DNA of 64,000 nt from Ypsolopha sequella (Eukaryota > Arthropoda > Insecta > Lepidoptera > Ypsolophidae): contig CAKOHE010000010.1 in NCBI GenBank assembly GCA_934047225.1, positions 18,501-82,500 of the forward strand, read 5' to 3'. The first letter of the stretch is position 1, and the number at the start of each line of letters is the position of its first letter. The notes beneath the pieces are model-generated. The model had not been told where the DNA came from and did no database searches. It saw only the letters and a list, made by a program, of their open reading frames with translations. This document shows, piece after piece, positions 19,309-29,354 of this stretch. Made by a program: the position numbers and the translations under genes.

Positions 19309-22300
19309 CTAAACCATCCGCTGCTCAGGCGCCCGTGTGTCACCTGCGCCGCTCTTTAGCATCGCGTCAGCAACAGCCATGTCACTGTTTCGCATAGCCA
19401 TTTTTAAGTTATATTCACGGATTTTACCGGTCTCCGCTGACAGGGCGTTCAAGATGATGTGAACTATGGCGTCATTTTCGCGGCGAACTGTGTAGTACAC
19501 ACAGCTGCCGGTGTGTCTGGACACCGCCACGACCGCGTGATTGACGCTGCTGTGCAGCTGCAGGTTCTTTTTTGCAGTTCTTACGATAACCACTCTCTCC
19601 CACGTTAGTCCCTGAGCTTCATGGATTGTGTGGAGACGCGATCCTTGTTGCTTCCCGAACCCTAGACCTTTAAGGAGCTCCTTCTCGGCTTGGGTGTGGA
19701 CAAGGTAGAGCGTGTTTGGCTCGTCTTTTGGGAGTCGCGTCTCTTCGTATGTTTCCAGTGTCAGGGACCGTGCTTGAGCCTTGGATGAGTATATGCCACT
19801 GTAGATCTCCCTTAGGGCATATGCTACATCCATGGGGTTTCGATGTGTGCACAGCAGTTGTTTCGTGATGTTTCTGTACGAGCTAGGAGTTTTGTACTTC
19901 ATCGGGAAGAGGTTTTCTCTGTCGATGAAAGGTACTTGGTTCCGGTCACCCAGGAGAAGAGCCTTGCTGGCGCCGGTTATTCTTATCGCTAACACTATGG
20001 CTCCAAAATGGCTCATGAGAGCTTCATCGATTATCAATCGACCGCAGCTCTCGCCCTCGCCTAAGCCGTTAGCCAGTAGCGACGCCATTGTGCGCACCTT
20101 GAACTTTGCGGCTCTGCCAAGTTTAGGCTCCAGTTTTCCGCGGAGGTGTCTTGCTCCTTCCAGTGTGAGTGTCGTCACCAAGTCCCTTTCAGCGTCAAAG
20201 TTGTTTACTATGGAGGTTGTTTTGCCGCAGCCTGGTACCCCGTTTACCCAGTCCATTGTTAATGTCGACATTTGTGCAATAGCTTCGGTGGATTCAGAAT
20301 CCCATCGCAATTTGCTTGCCATTTCCAGGATTCTTTCCTCCAGCATTATTCTCGTGCACTTAGCGACAATAACAATGGGATCGTTTGGTGGAGTGGTAAA
20401 CACTGGTTTGCCTTTCCAGGTTGACTCGTCACTGTCAAGTTCCACAAAACCATCAGTACCATTGAACGCGACCATGTACTCTCCCGTCATGATTCCACCC
20501 AAAACTTGGGAGGTGGCGTTATTGTACACCGCCGCGTCGCACTCCTCGAGTTTAACATTAAGCAATCGCTCATTCCCCCGACGATAGGCTTGGAGGATTG
20601 ACCGGCAGGTTTCTTGTTTTGAGACGATTGTGCCTTTGAGCATTGCCATGTACTCGAGAAGTGCGTTGGACAAGTGGTCCGATGGATCCACAGGTGTTAC
20701 GAGTTCCGGAAGGTCGACCAGGCCCATGTTGGCCTTTGTTGGTGTTTTGCGGGTAGTTATTCCATCTTTTCCCGATGAAGGTGTGATTCTTGGAGAAGTG
20801 CCTGTGTGTGTGTGTTTGTGAATTTTGGATGCAATGTGTGTGAAACAACCGATTGCTGCCTTGGTCATGGACGCCAACACTCCCTCAGAATCCTCTGCAC
20901 GACGCGTCGGCTGCCTCTCACCTGCTATTTTCTCTTGCAGCCTTTCCGAACCACTAAGCTCCGGGCTTACTATGGGGTGGCCCCAGCTGTCGATGGGGTT
21001 GGAAGTTCCATCGAGACGGTACGGTTTCAGGTGACTGAGGTTTTGGCCCCTGTCCTCGTAGACCACCATCTCGTGTTTACTTGAAGCTCTGACGATGCCC
21101 AAGTAATCTTCCGCTTCAGCTTTAATGTAAGCCACCACCATAGCATCCACACTGATTTTCTTAGGCGGTCCGTCAATGGCTGCTAGGCTGGAAAGCATCG
21201 AGCATGCCTGGGCGAATTCGGAGACTTCGTCGCCGGCTACGAATAGTGCTATTATTTTGTTGTTTGTTCGCACTATTCTGCAGCGGTGACCTGCTGCAGT
21301 GACTACTGCGAGTGCTTCGAATACCTTCCGCCTCATCGTTGCCTTGAAATTGCTCCCCTTCAGAAGGAGAGCTAGGCCAGGTGAGATTGTAACGGTGTTT
21401 TTTGCCATCGCGTTGCAAAAGCAGACTCCGAGTCTCTCGGTGCTGTCGTTCATGAACGTCGCTACCCCTTTGAGCCTTATGCCAGGGACACCTGCTTCAC
21501 CGGAATTTAGAAGCTGGTACTCCGCTGGCATCGGGTAGTCTATCGGTTGTTGTGGTTGTTGTGTGAGTTGTGTTGGTTTTATGGGGGTTAAGTCAGGTGT
21601 TGAGTTCCTCTTGGCCGCGATTCGCATGGTGTTTTCTACGAATTCAAGGAAGAGCGTTATGTTGTCTTTATCTGCGATGATGTTCCGCAGTTCGGCTTTT
21701 TCCAGCTTGGTGTTCAGCCGGTATTCTAGTTCCATTCGGGCAATCGCGAAACGAGGGCAGTCCAGTAAGAGATGCCATATCGACTCACTAGTGTCAGGGT
21801 CGCATTCACAGCCGGGACTGCTTTTCAGCTGAAACCGGTGCAAATACTCCGCCATGCCCCCGTGTCCTGTCAAGGCTTGCACTTGTCTGTGTGTCAGTTT
21901 TGTTCTCCGGACGATACGGAATGCTTCGTTCACGTCCGGAAAGAACACTTTGGTGACGGATCCAGTGCTGGAAGAGCTGTACCTATCTTGCCACTTGCGT
22001 ACAGTTTCCTCTCTGATCTTTTTCTTGACGTAGGATACGGGGACTTCACTGTAGTCTGGGTCATCAGTTGACTGCAAGGCCGCCTGTTTGGCCAGTTCAT
22101 CCGCTCTTTCGTTTCCGACTGTGCCGACATGCGCCCTGAGCCAAAAGAGCCGCACCTGCCGACCTTGTGCTCTGATTTCCGCTACGCACTCTCTGATGTT
22201 CTTAGTAAGGGGGTGTGATGACTTGGGATTTCCTAGCAGTTCGAGTGACGATCTTGAGTCACTCAAGATGTTTATTCGGTCACTCGCGCTATTTTTGGCC

Positions 22301-25300
22301 AAGTCGATCGCCCTGTGGAGTGCATAGAGCTCTGACTGGAAAACAGTGCACGCCGGGTCCAGGCTGAAGGTGTGAAAACTGGTCTCCGCTCCTTCCTCCC
22401 AACACGTGAGGGCTGCTCCAACTTTGCCCTCAATTTTGCTGCCATCAGTGAAAACTTGTGGTCCAGCAATGTCGTGGGAGTCTAGAGTTTCGGAGTCCAT
22501 GTTTTCTAGGAGCTCATACTCAGTTGTTATGAGTTGTGAAGGATGTGGCTGTTCAAGGTAGCCCACCCTTTGCTCCATGTTCCTTCCTGGTGGCAGGTAG
22601 TCTACATTGATGCCTTTTTTGGCCATGTACAGACTCGCGGCTTCCTGTATTCTTAGGTCCAGGGGCAGAAGGCCCGAAAGAACTAGTGCCGACGTGAGCG
22701 AGACCGTTCTGTACGCTTTGCAAATCTTTTGTGCAAATCCTCGTTGCAGTGCATCCAGACGATCTCTGATCATCTGGAGCTCCGTTGACCGGTGCCATGC
22801 ACTTGCTGCGTACATTACGATCGGTTTGACAACCGCTACGTATATCGTCCTGATAATTTCACCGTTGAGGCCCCATGTCACCTTCGCTGCGCGCGCTAGA
22901 TGTTTGTATATTTCCGCGGCTTTTTTGCAGATTGCGGTCACGTGCGCTTTGAAGGTGAGTTTTCGGTCGATGATGAGACCAAGGAGTTTTATCTCGTTGA
23001 CGAGTTCGAGTCTACTCCCTGACATATAGAGATGTGGTTCTTCGTACTTCAGTTTTTAGTAATCAACATCGCCTTGGTCTTGTGTGCGGCGAAGTTGAGC
23101 TTGTTCTGAGTACCCCACTCCACTATTGTCTCCAGTGTCGAGTTGACCCTTTCCTCCATCACTGCAACCGATTGGCCGGTGAAAACCAGGACTACGTCAT
23201 CCGCGAAAGCTTGCGAGTGTACTCCTTCCCCTTCCAGCTTGTGCAATAGCGGGTCGAGGATGATGTTCCAAAAAGCTGGCCCTCCGATAGATCCTTGGAC
23301 ACAACCTTTGGTTGTTTTCCTCTCGCTTGTTGCTCTGGAATAATTGACCACTATTTTTCGGTCTTCTAGGTAGGAGCACACCATTGCATAGATGTTCCGC
23401 GGACACTTCCTTGAGGCTAGCTGGTGTTTTAAAGCCGGCCACCATGCGTTGTCGAAGGCCCCCTCTATGTCCAGTGAGATCATTAGAACTATCTTTTTGT
23501 TTTCAAGTTCTGATCTAACATGCTTAAGCAGGTCACAGAGGGCGTCCTCGGTTCCGCGCTGGGGCGTAAACCCGTACTGGTTTTGGTTAAGGGTGGGCTG
23601 TATGTGCCATTGCAGCCTGTTTACCATGAGTTTCTCGACGATTTTTCCGATTACTGGCAGCAGTCCGATGGGTCTGTATGACTTTGGGTGTGTGTAGTCA
23701 TCTTTCCCATGCTTTCCGAGGATAATTACGTGCGCCATTTTCCACTGGGTGGGGAAATGTGCCAGCTCTAAGCATTTATTTGCTATAGCCATAAACATTT
23801 CCTTCCCGGTTTTGATGGCCATCGTACATATGTCTGCCGTCAGCCCGTCCGATCCTGGTGCCTTCTTTGGATTCAAGTCATGTAGTACTGAATCCAGTTC
23901 GGCTTCCGTGAAAGGTGGGTCATCTTTTGACAGACCGTCAGTATCCTCGGGTTTGGCGTTTGTCAGTTCTCGGAGATGTTTGTGGTAGGGTTGATCTGTC
24001 TGTGTAGAATCATCAGGGTAGAACGTATCGGCCAGGAGATCGGCCGATTGTTCAGGGCTCAGTGTCTCGCCCTTGGCGTTCCTGAGAAGCGGGTCTTCTC
24101 GCCTCTTAGATGTTCTCCTGATGACTCTATAGATCCCATCCCACATGCTCTCCTTTTCCTGCGTCGAGCAAAACTCTTTCCAGCTCTGGGTTTGGGCTTC
24201 GCTAGCCTTTTTCTCGTAGTTGAGTTTGGCTTCGAGGTACTCGTTTACGACGTGTTCCCGCCTGATGGGTGCAGCATTTCTGATCCTGCGCTTTCTTCGC
24301 GTGACCTCTTTTTTGAGGTCTGTCAGTTCTTTGGACCACCAGGGGGGTGCGGCTTTTCCTTTGTAGGCGCCTATTTTTGGAATTGCTTTGTCGCATGCTT
24401 CTTGAATGGCGTTCGTATATGCAACAAGCGTGGATTCCAGTTCCTTGATGTCCGAGATGGAGTTTACGTTTTCCAGGGAGATGTTTCTTTTGACTAGGCC
24501 GGATCTTAGTTGTGTTTGGAACTCTCGCCAGTTCGCCTTCTTGATGTTATACTTGCGAGTGGTGGTGGATTCTAGAGCCACCAGCTCTCTGTCCAGTCGC
24601 AAGGCGAAGGTGATGGCGTTGTGGTCAGACGTTGTGATGTCGCGGTCCACTTTCCAACTTTCGATCCTGCCCAGCAGGGATGTACTACACGCAGTAACGT
24701 CTACTATGCTGCTGTATAGTTTCCCTCCCCTGTAAGTCTCAAACGTGGGAGTGTCCCCTTTGTTGAGGATATGGAACTCCATTTCATCAAGGAATGCGCT
24801 GTAGGCCACTCCCCTAGGGTCGTCATGCTTGCTGCCCCACCAGAGGCTCCACGCGTTGACGTCCCCGCCTATTAGGATGTTGTTCGTTTTAACTTTTTTG
24901 CACGTTTCTTCAACGCGCTTCAGATTTTCTTTTATGTCTTCGTTCCCCTCAAAGTACACCGATAGCACAGCCAGCTTTAGGCTGCCCGCCACCAGTGTCA
25001 CTGCTGCCTCGGTCTCGGTCACTAACTGCGGGTCGTGAATTACCCGCAGTCGGTCCCCGAAAACGATGACAGCTGCCTTTACTGGTTTTGTGCGATTCAG
25101 GGTGCACTGGATGATCTGAGTGCCGGGATAGGTGCTCATATTGCCGTTCCGCCCTACATAGGGTTCTTGTACTAGGGCAATAGAGACCCCGCTTTCCTTT
25201 GCAGCCCGGATCAATTCCTCCGTTGCTAGCTTTTTGCGCTGCAGGTTTGCCTGAACGATTAGCAGCCTGCTCGCAATAGTACTTTGGGGGGGTGAGGTGG

Positions 25301-25334
25301 GTGTCGTGTCGTTGCCCTTAGCAGTAGGTGACAC
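19309..25334 (-). pseudogene. ORF2 of H2-1, broken by one frameshift
   Basis: The same ~2,008-codon ORF2 as H2-3, split at a T run (23053-23057) where this copy has five T and the intact copies have six. The upstream part (23049-25334) carries the endonuclease (LVQEPYV, GGDVNAW, SDHN) and RT through FADD and the NKLNFAAHKTKAML segment. The downstream part (19309-23025) carries the RT thumb, RNase H, CCHC, the unrecognised extension and the helicase (GVPGCGKT, IDEALMSH, LLLGDRNQVPF, VAVSRHTG). It overlaps ORF1 as in other H copies. Other differences from H2-3 are few substitutions, so inactivation is recent. A sequencing or assembly error in the homopolymer is an alternative explanation. Confidence 0.88.
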
Positions 25335-27360
25335 GCGAGCGTGCTATAGCATCCATTTTTTGTCTTTCTGGACACTCTGGGTCGTACGCTGCGTGTGCTG
25401 TGGATGCATGGGAATGAGTTTGCTCGCAGTTTTTGCAGTGTGGAGGTCTGTCCTCCAATCGGCTGCGACATTTCACCCAGGAGTGAGTCCCTCCGCAGTA
25501 CGCGCAGAGGTCCTCTTTCTCCCGGCAGAGACCTTTGGTATGCCCATAACCCAGGCATCTGGAGCACTGTATAAGGGGCGACTGGTCTTCGACTGGACTC
25601 CGCGAAAGGCCGATGTAGACCTTTTCGGCCTTCATGAGCCTTCCGTACAGTATGGGCGAGACCTCGAAGACGGTGTGGCACTGAAGCGCGTTTCGAGCTT
25701 TTTTCCTGTATTTAACTCGGAGAAGATCGTCATTTTTGTTCAGGGCCGTGAACAGATGGTTGTTTTGGGCTCGGAAGTGTTGGACGATCTCTTCGTCGTT
25801 TTGGTAGGCGAGGACGTTTCTGACAATGACTAAGGGGTTATTTTTTCTAGCTTCCTCCACCTTAAGGGTGTTGTCTGCTCGCATTTGTGATCTGACTAGT
25901 TCCAGGTCTTCTTTGCTGCTGCAAGTCAAGACCACTTTCCTGTTTCTCGCCTTCCTTACCCTGTCCACTCTGGCGCCGGTCTTGCTCATGTCTAGCGCAT
26001 TGATGATTGTCTTGATGACGTTATCCCCTGTCTTAGAGGTATCCGTCGATGAGACAATCACCGTGTGGTTCGGTTTCGGTGAAGGTGGAGTAGGCAGTGT
26101 GGCTGGCTTCTTTTCTGGCTTGCGCTTTCGCTGTACAACAGTCCATCCGTCAGCTTTAGAAAGCTCAGCCTCGAGGTTTGCCTGTGGTGGTGGCGTGCGT
26201 GGCGTGCGTGACTGTTGCTCGCGCATGGTCTTCAGCTCAGATGTGACAGCTTCGAGCCTTTCATTGAGCGGTTCGAAGTGCTCAGCGAGTTCCGAATGTG
26301 TGGGAGGTGTTTCGGTGGTGGAGAGGGCGTCTTGTAGCGTGGTTTTTATGTATATGTGTAATTGCGTGATTGTGTCCCTCACATCCCTGACCTCTTGTTC
26401 TAAGCGTTCGACCTGGGGCTGTGAGGTTTGAATGTGTGTTGCAGTGTTTTCATCCTTCGTCACCATTTCTGCATGTTTCTTATCTGCTTCCCTTCTCATG
26501 GAGTCCAGTTGCCTGGAGAGCTGCTCTATACTTGTGGAGATCTTTGTGCTGTCATCCTTAAGAGAGCTTTCCAGATGACCGGGCCCCATGGCTGTGAGTT
26601 GGTTTACGGAATAGGATAAGTCCTGCATCGCTTTAGTAATGGTGACGAGGTAATTCCCGTTATCTTTAATTTGTTGGTGGGGTTCCCGCGTTTCAAAAGT
26701 TAGCCAGTCCCTGATGGTTTTTGTCTCCTGCAAACTTTGGCCAATGTCCTCAATGGCCTTTTGTACGTTGACGGTGAGCTGCGTTGTTATTTCTCCTATT
26801 TGTTTTGAGTGGGCACGCTCCGCTCTGATAAGCTCCCGAGCGTGCTCGCTCCTTTCCTTCTCCAGATTGTACTTGTGTCTCGATCTGGAGTCGGAGAGGG
26901 ACAACACCGTCTCATACAGTGTCTGCAGGCTTTCGACGGCCGTTTGTTTGTACTCACTCTTGAGGTTTTTGGCTGACTCTAACGCCTCCTTCCCCTTGAG
27001 GAACATTTCGTTGGCTAACTTATTAGCCGCGTCCATGTGGACCCCCCTTTGCAGGTTCCTGCTCGTGGTGTTGATTAGGCTGAGTCTTCTTTGTGGTGAC
27101 GTGGAAGACTCCCTTTCTGAATCAATCGGCCGTGGCGGTGAAAAATCGGCTTTGGTACTTGCAGGATCCGTCAGAGTCGGCGATCCGCTTCGCTCCGAGG
27201 CAGTGGAGACCGGTGATCCGTCTGTCCGTTGTGCGTTTTTGGTTAGGACCTTGTCTCGAAGTGAGCGGGTTGGCCGTGCGGGGGGAACCTTAGCAGAGGA
27301 TGGCGTGGCGTCCGTGGATTTTGTTGGGAGTTTGGCAGGGTTTTGTTGTTTGGAAGACAT
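25318..27360 (-). CDS. ORF1 Gag-like protein (H2-1)
   Basis: A complete 680-residue ORF1 starting at ATG 27358-27360 (MSSKQQNPAKL, A-rich context). It has the same features as the H2-3 copy: a basic serine/proline-rich N-terminus, coiled-coil-like stretches around 110-225 and 270-345, the basic patch RKRKPEKK near 411, and three zinc knuckles at the C-terminus (CSRCLGYGHTKGLC, CAYCGGTHSWVKC, CKNC...H...C). Ends RVTYC-stop (Thr where the other H2 copies have Ser). As Gag it should bind element RNA and form RNPs. It could in principle act in trans for other H2 RNAs although the ORF2 of its own copy is broken. Confidence 0.92.
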   Translation of the reverse strand: MSSKQQNPAKLPTKSTDATPSSAKVPPARPTRSLRDKVLTKNAQRTDGSPVSTASERSGSPTLTDPASTKADFSPPRPIDSERESSTSPQRRLSLINTTSRNLQRGVHMDAANKLANEMFLKGKEALESAKNLKSEYKQTAVESLQTLYETVLSLSDSRSRHKYNLEKERSEHARELIRAERAHSKQIGEITTQLTVNVQKAIEDIGQSLQETKTIRDWLTFETREPHQQIKDNGNYLVTITKAMQDLSYSVNQLTAMGPGHLESSLKDDSTKISTSIEQLSRQLDSMRREADKKHAEMVTKDENTATHIQTSQPQVERLEQEVRDVRDTITQLHIYIKTTLQDALSTTETPPTHSELAEHFEPLNERLEAVTSELKTMREQQSRTPRTPPPQANLEAELSKADGWTVVQRKRKPEKKPATLPTPPSPKPNHTVIVSSTDTSKTGDNVIKTIINALDMSKTGARVDRVRKARNRKVVLTCSSKEDLELVRSQMRADNTLKVEEARKNNPLVIVRNVLAYQNDEEIVQHFRAQNNHLFTALNKNDDLLRVKYRKKARNALQCHTVFEVSPILYGRLMKAEKVYIGLSRSPVEDQSPLIQCSRCLGYGHTKGLCREKEDLCAYCGGTHSWVKCRSRLEDRPPHCKNCEQTHSHASTAHAAYDPECPERQKMDAIARSRVTYC

Positions 27361-27682
27361 TTTAATATACCTTAAAGTTAATACCTTATTTAATACTTAA
27401 TCTAAAAAAAAAACAGTCTTATTTGTTACTATTGCTAATTCGACACGCTAAGAAGAAGAAGACTATTGCTAATATATATATATATATATATATATAATTA
27501 TGTAACTATTTTAATAAAGGTCCTTATTGCCGTAGATGATGTGTGGCTCCCGGCTGCTGATGTTGATGCTGCTACGGGGTGGTATTAGCGAGTATCTGCT
27601 GCAGTGTGTGGCGGTGGTGTTTGATTCTTTGATGAAGAGGCACACTCTAAGGGTGAAGTGGGAAAACAGGGGTGTGGGAGGG

Positions 27683-28578
27683 TTTCGGAGACTTTTGGGT
27701 TCACCTGGGCTGAGCGGGTAGAGATTAAGAAAATCTGACAGGGTCAGAATCTTCCTTTTATCTTCCCGAAGAGTTTGAGTCCAAGAACGAAGTTCCTAGG
27801 TCAGGAGGGACTGAAATAAGGAGAGGGGGGGGGAGGTAAAATTTTACGGGGCGTTGTAGGGGGGGGGTTTAATAACTAATGAGGGGAGGGGCAAGTTAGC
27901 GATGGGATAGGGAACACGTTTTGGCTCCTGTAAGCTAAATGGGTTGGGATATCAAAATTCTGACAGGGTCAGAATGTTCCTTTTGAATTCCCTGTGAGTT
28001 TGAGCCCAAACTCGATGTTCCTGAGCCAACAGGAACAAAACTGGTGAGAGGGGGGGTGAGGTAAAAATTTGCGGGGGGTTGAGGGGGAGGAAGTTCGTGG
28101 GAAAGCTATTGAGGGGGGGGCAAGTTAGCGATGGGATAGGGAACACTTTTTGGTTCCTGTGGGCTAAACGGGTTGGGATATCAAAATTCTGACAGGGTCA
28201 GAATGTTCCTTTTGAAATCTCTGTGAGTTTGAGCCCAAACTCGGTGTTCCTGAGCCAACAGGAACAAAACTGTTGAGAGGGGGGGTGAGGTAAAAATTTG
28301 CGGGGGGTTGGGGGGAGAGGAAATTCGTGGGAAAGCTATTGAGGGGGGGGCAAGTTAGCGATGGGATAGGGAACACTTTTTGGTTCCTGTAGGCTAAACG
28401 GGTTGGGATATCAAAATTCTGACAGGGCCAGAATGTTCCTTTTGAAATCCCTGTGAGTTTGAGCCCAAACTCGGTGCTCCTGAACCAACAGGAACAAAAC
28501 TGATGAGAGGGGGGGTGAGGTAAAAATTTGCGGGGGGTTGGGGGGGAGGAAGTTCGTGGGTGAACTATTGAGGGGGGG
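27683..28578 (-). repeat. Tandem ~230-240 bp monomers in the H2-1 5' UTR
   Basis: One diverged unit (27683-27890) and three close units starting with gcaagttagcgatggg at 27891, 28120 and 28360. Each holds (plus strand) ttggttcctgtaggcta, caaaattctgacaggg, gagtttgagcccaaactc and a run such as gaggggggggtgaggtaaaaa. H2-2 has one close unit fewer. Confidence 0.9.
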
Positions 28579-28804
28579 CCCAAAAAAGCCCCAGGGGAAA
28601 GGGGTTTTGCCCAGTGGATGAAGGGTGGGTCAGTAGCACATGGGCGTGCGCGGGTTGAGGAAATAGGGGAGGTTTCAATTTAAAGGGGGGTTGGGGTTAA
28701 GGGTGGTTTGGGGTGGGGACGTTTGGGGTGAAAGGTCTGGAATTTCCAAGACCAATGAGCCCAAACTAGGGGGGGGTGGGATAAGGGGTTCAGGAGTTCC
28801 CTAG

Positions 28805-28890
28805 GTGTACCTCTGGTCTCCGGACGTCTTCAGGGTGCTGCTCTTCATCAGCCGGACGAAGTCCTCAGGTCGGCAGAGGTGTCTTCAGCT
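28805..28890 (-). promoter_or_regulatory. Conserved foldable element in the H2-1 5' UTR
   Basis: The arms acctctg (28809-28815) and cagaggt (28874-28880) are perfectly complementary and enclose two smaller hairpins: gctg/cagc (28837-28840 with 28849-28852) and ggac/gtcc around gaa (28854-28864). The same layout is kept in H1-4 (63916-63987) although the sequences differ between. Role unknown. Confidence 0.55.
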
Positions 28891-29298
28891 CGGGCAGTCT
28901 GGCTGATACGTCACATACACGCGCGAGGTTTGGCACGTGTAACCTACTTATCTGGGTCAGAGCAGTTTTGTATGGGGGATATGGATGTTAATAACTCCCG
29001 TTCTTGAAGGCGTATCCTGGAGATTTTTTTTGCTCTGGACAGCTCTTGGCGCGGGCTACAGTCTGAGATTAAACTCACGGTTTTTAGTCCTTTTGTCGCC
29101 GAACTGCGCTGTCCCAAAGTTGAAGGTCTCCAGAACCGGAACCCGTTGGCAGATTTTGTTGCCAACACGAATCCTTGTGAGTTGAGCACCACTTAACCAC
29201 AACACAACACTTGCACAATTGATTTCCGATGGTAACTATTTTTTCCGAATTTTTGTTGCGGAGCGACGTGGTGTTTGGTTGGAGTTTCGAGCAGTACT

Positions 29299-29354
29299 GG
29301 GTTAGGTTAGGTTAGGTTAGGTTAGGTTAGGTTAGGTTAGGTTAGGTTAGGTTA
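29299..29354 (+). repeat. Telomeric (TTAGG)n tract 7
   Basis: About eleven units, starting gggttagg. The right end, ggtta, overlaps the gtta of H2-2 (gttatattc), so there is no T-tract at this junction. Confidence 0.96.

Larger units (their letters stand above)
18867..29298 (-). mobile_element. H2-1: full-length helicase-type telomeric LINE, one frameshift
   Basis: A 10.4 kb element complete at both ends: poly(A) (T at 18867-18891), 3' UTR, ORF2 (19309-25334), ORF1 (25318-27360) and a 5' UTR ending gcagtact at 29298. ORF1 is open; ORF2 has a one-base loss in a T run (23053-23057). Near-identical to H2-3 over its whole length, so the copy is young. Confidence 0.93.
27361..29298 (-). promoter_or_regulatory. 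5' UTR of H2-1
   Basis: A 1.9 kb leader. Next to ORF1 is an AT-rich part with a TA microsatellite (about 27473-27496). Tandem G-rich monomers (plus strand) follow at 27683-28578, then a G-rich unique stretch (28579-28790). A conserved foldable segment lies at 28805-28890, and a unique 5'-terminal ~400 bp ends gcagtact. Promoter function is inferred from position and from what is known of LINE 5' UTRs. No gene is seen. Confidence 0.7.

Noticed and set aside
24177..24698. Long plus-strand open frames opposite ORF2 and ORF1 (for example around 19832-20587, 26714-27400, 44177-44698)
   Set aside because: They are antisense shadows of the conserved minus-strand ORFs. They show no recognisable domain and recur only because the elements recur.
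28805..28890. Possible hammerhead ribozyme in the H2 5' UTR (minus strand has CTGATGA, GAA and GTC in order)
   Set aside because: Stem II is not formed, stem III would have no loop, and H1 has GAG where GAA is required. Kept only as a foldable element.
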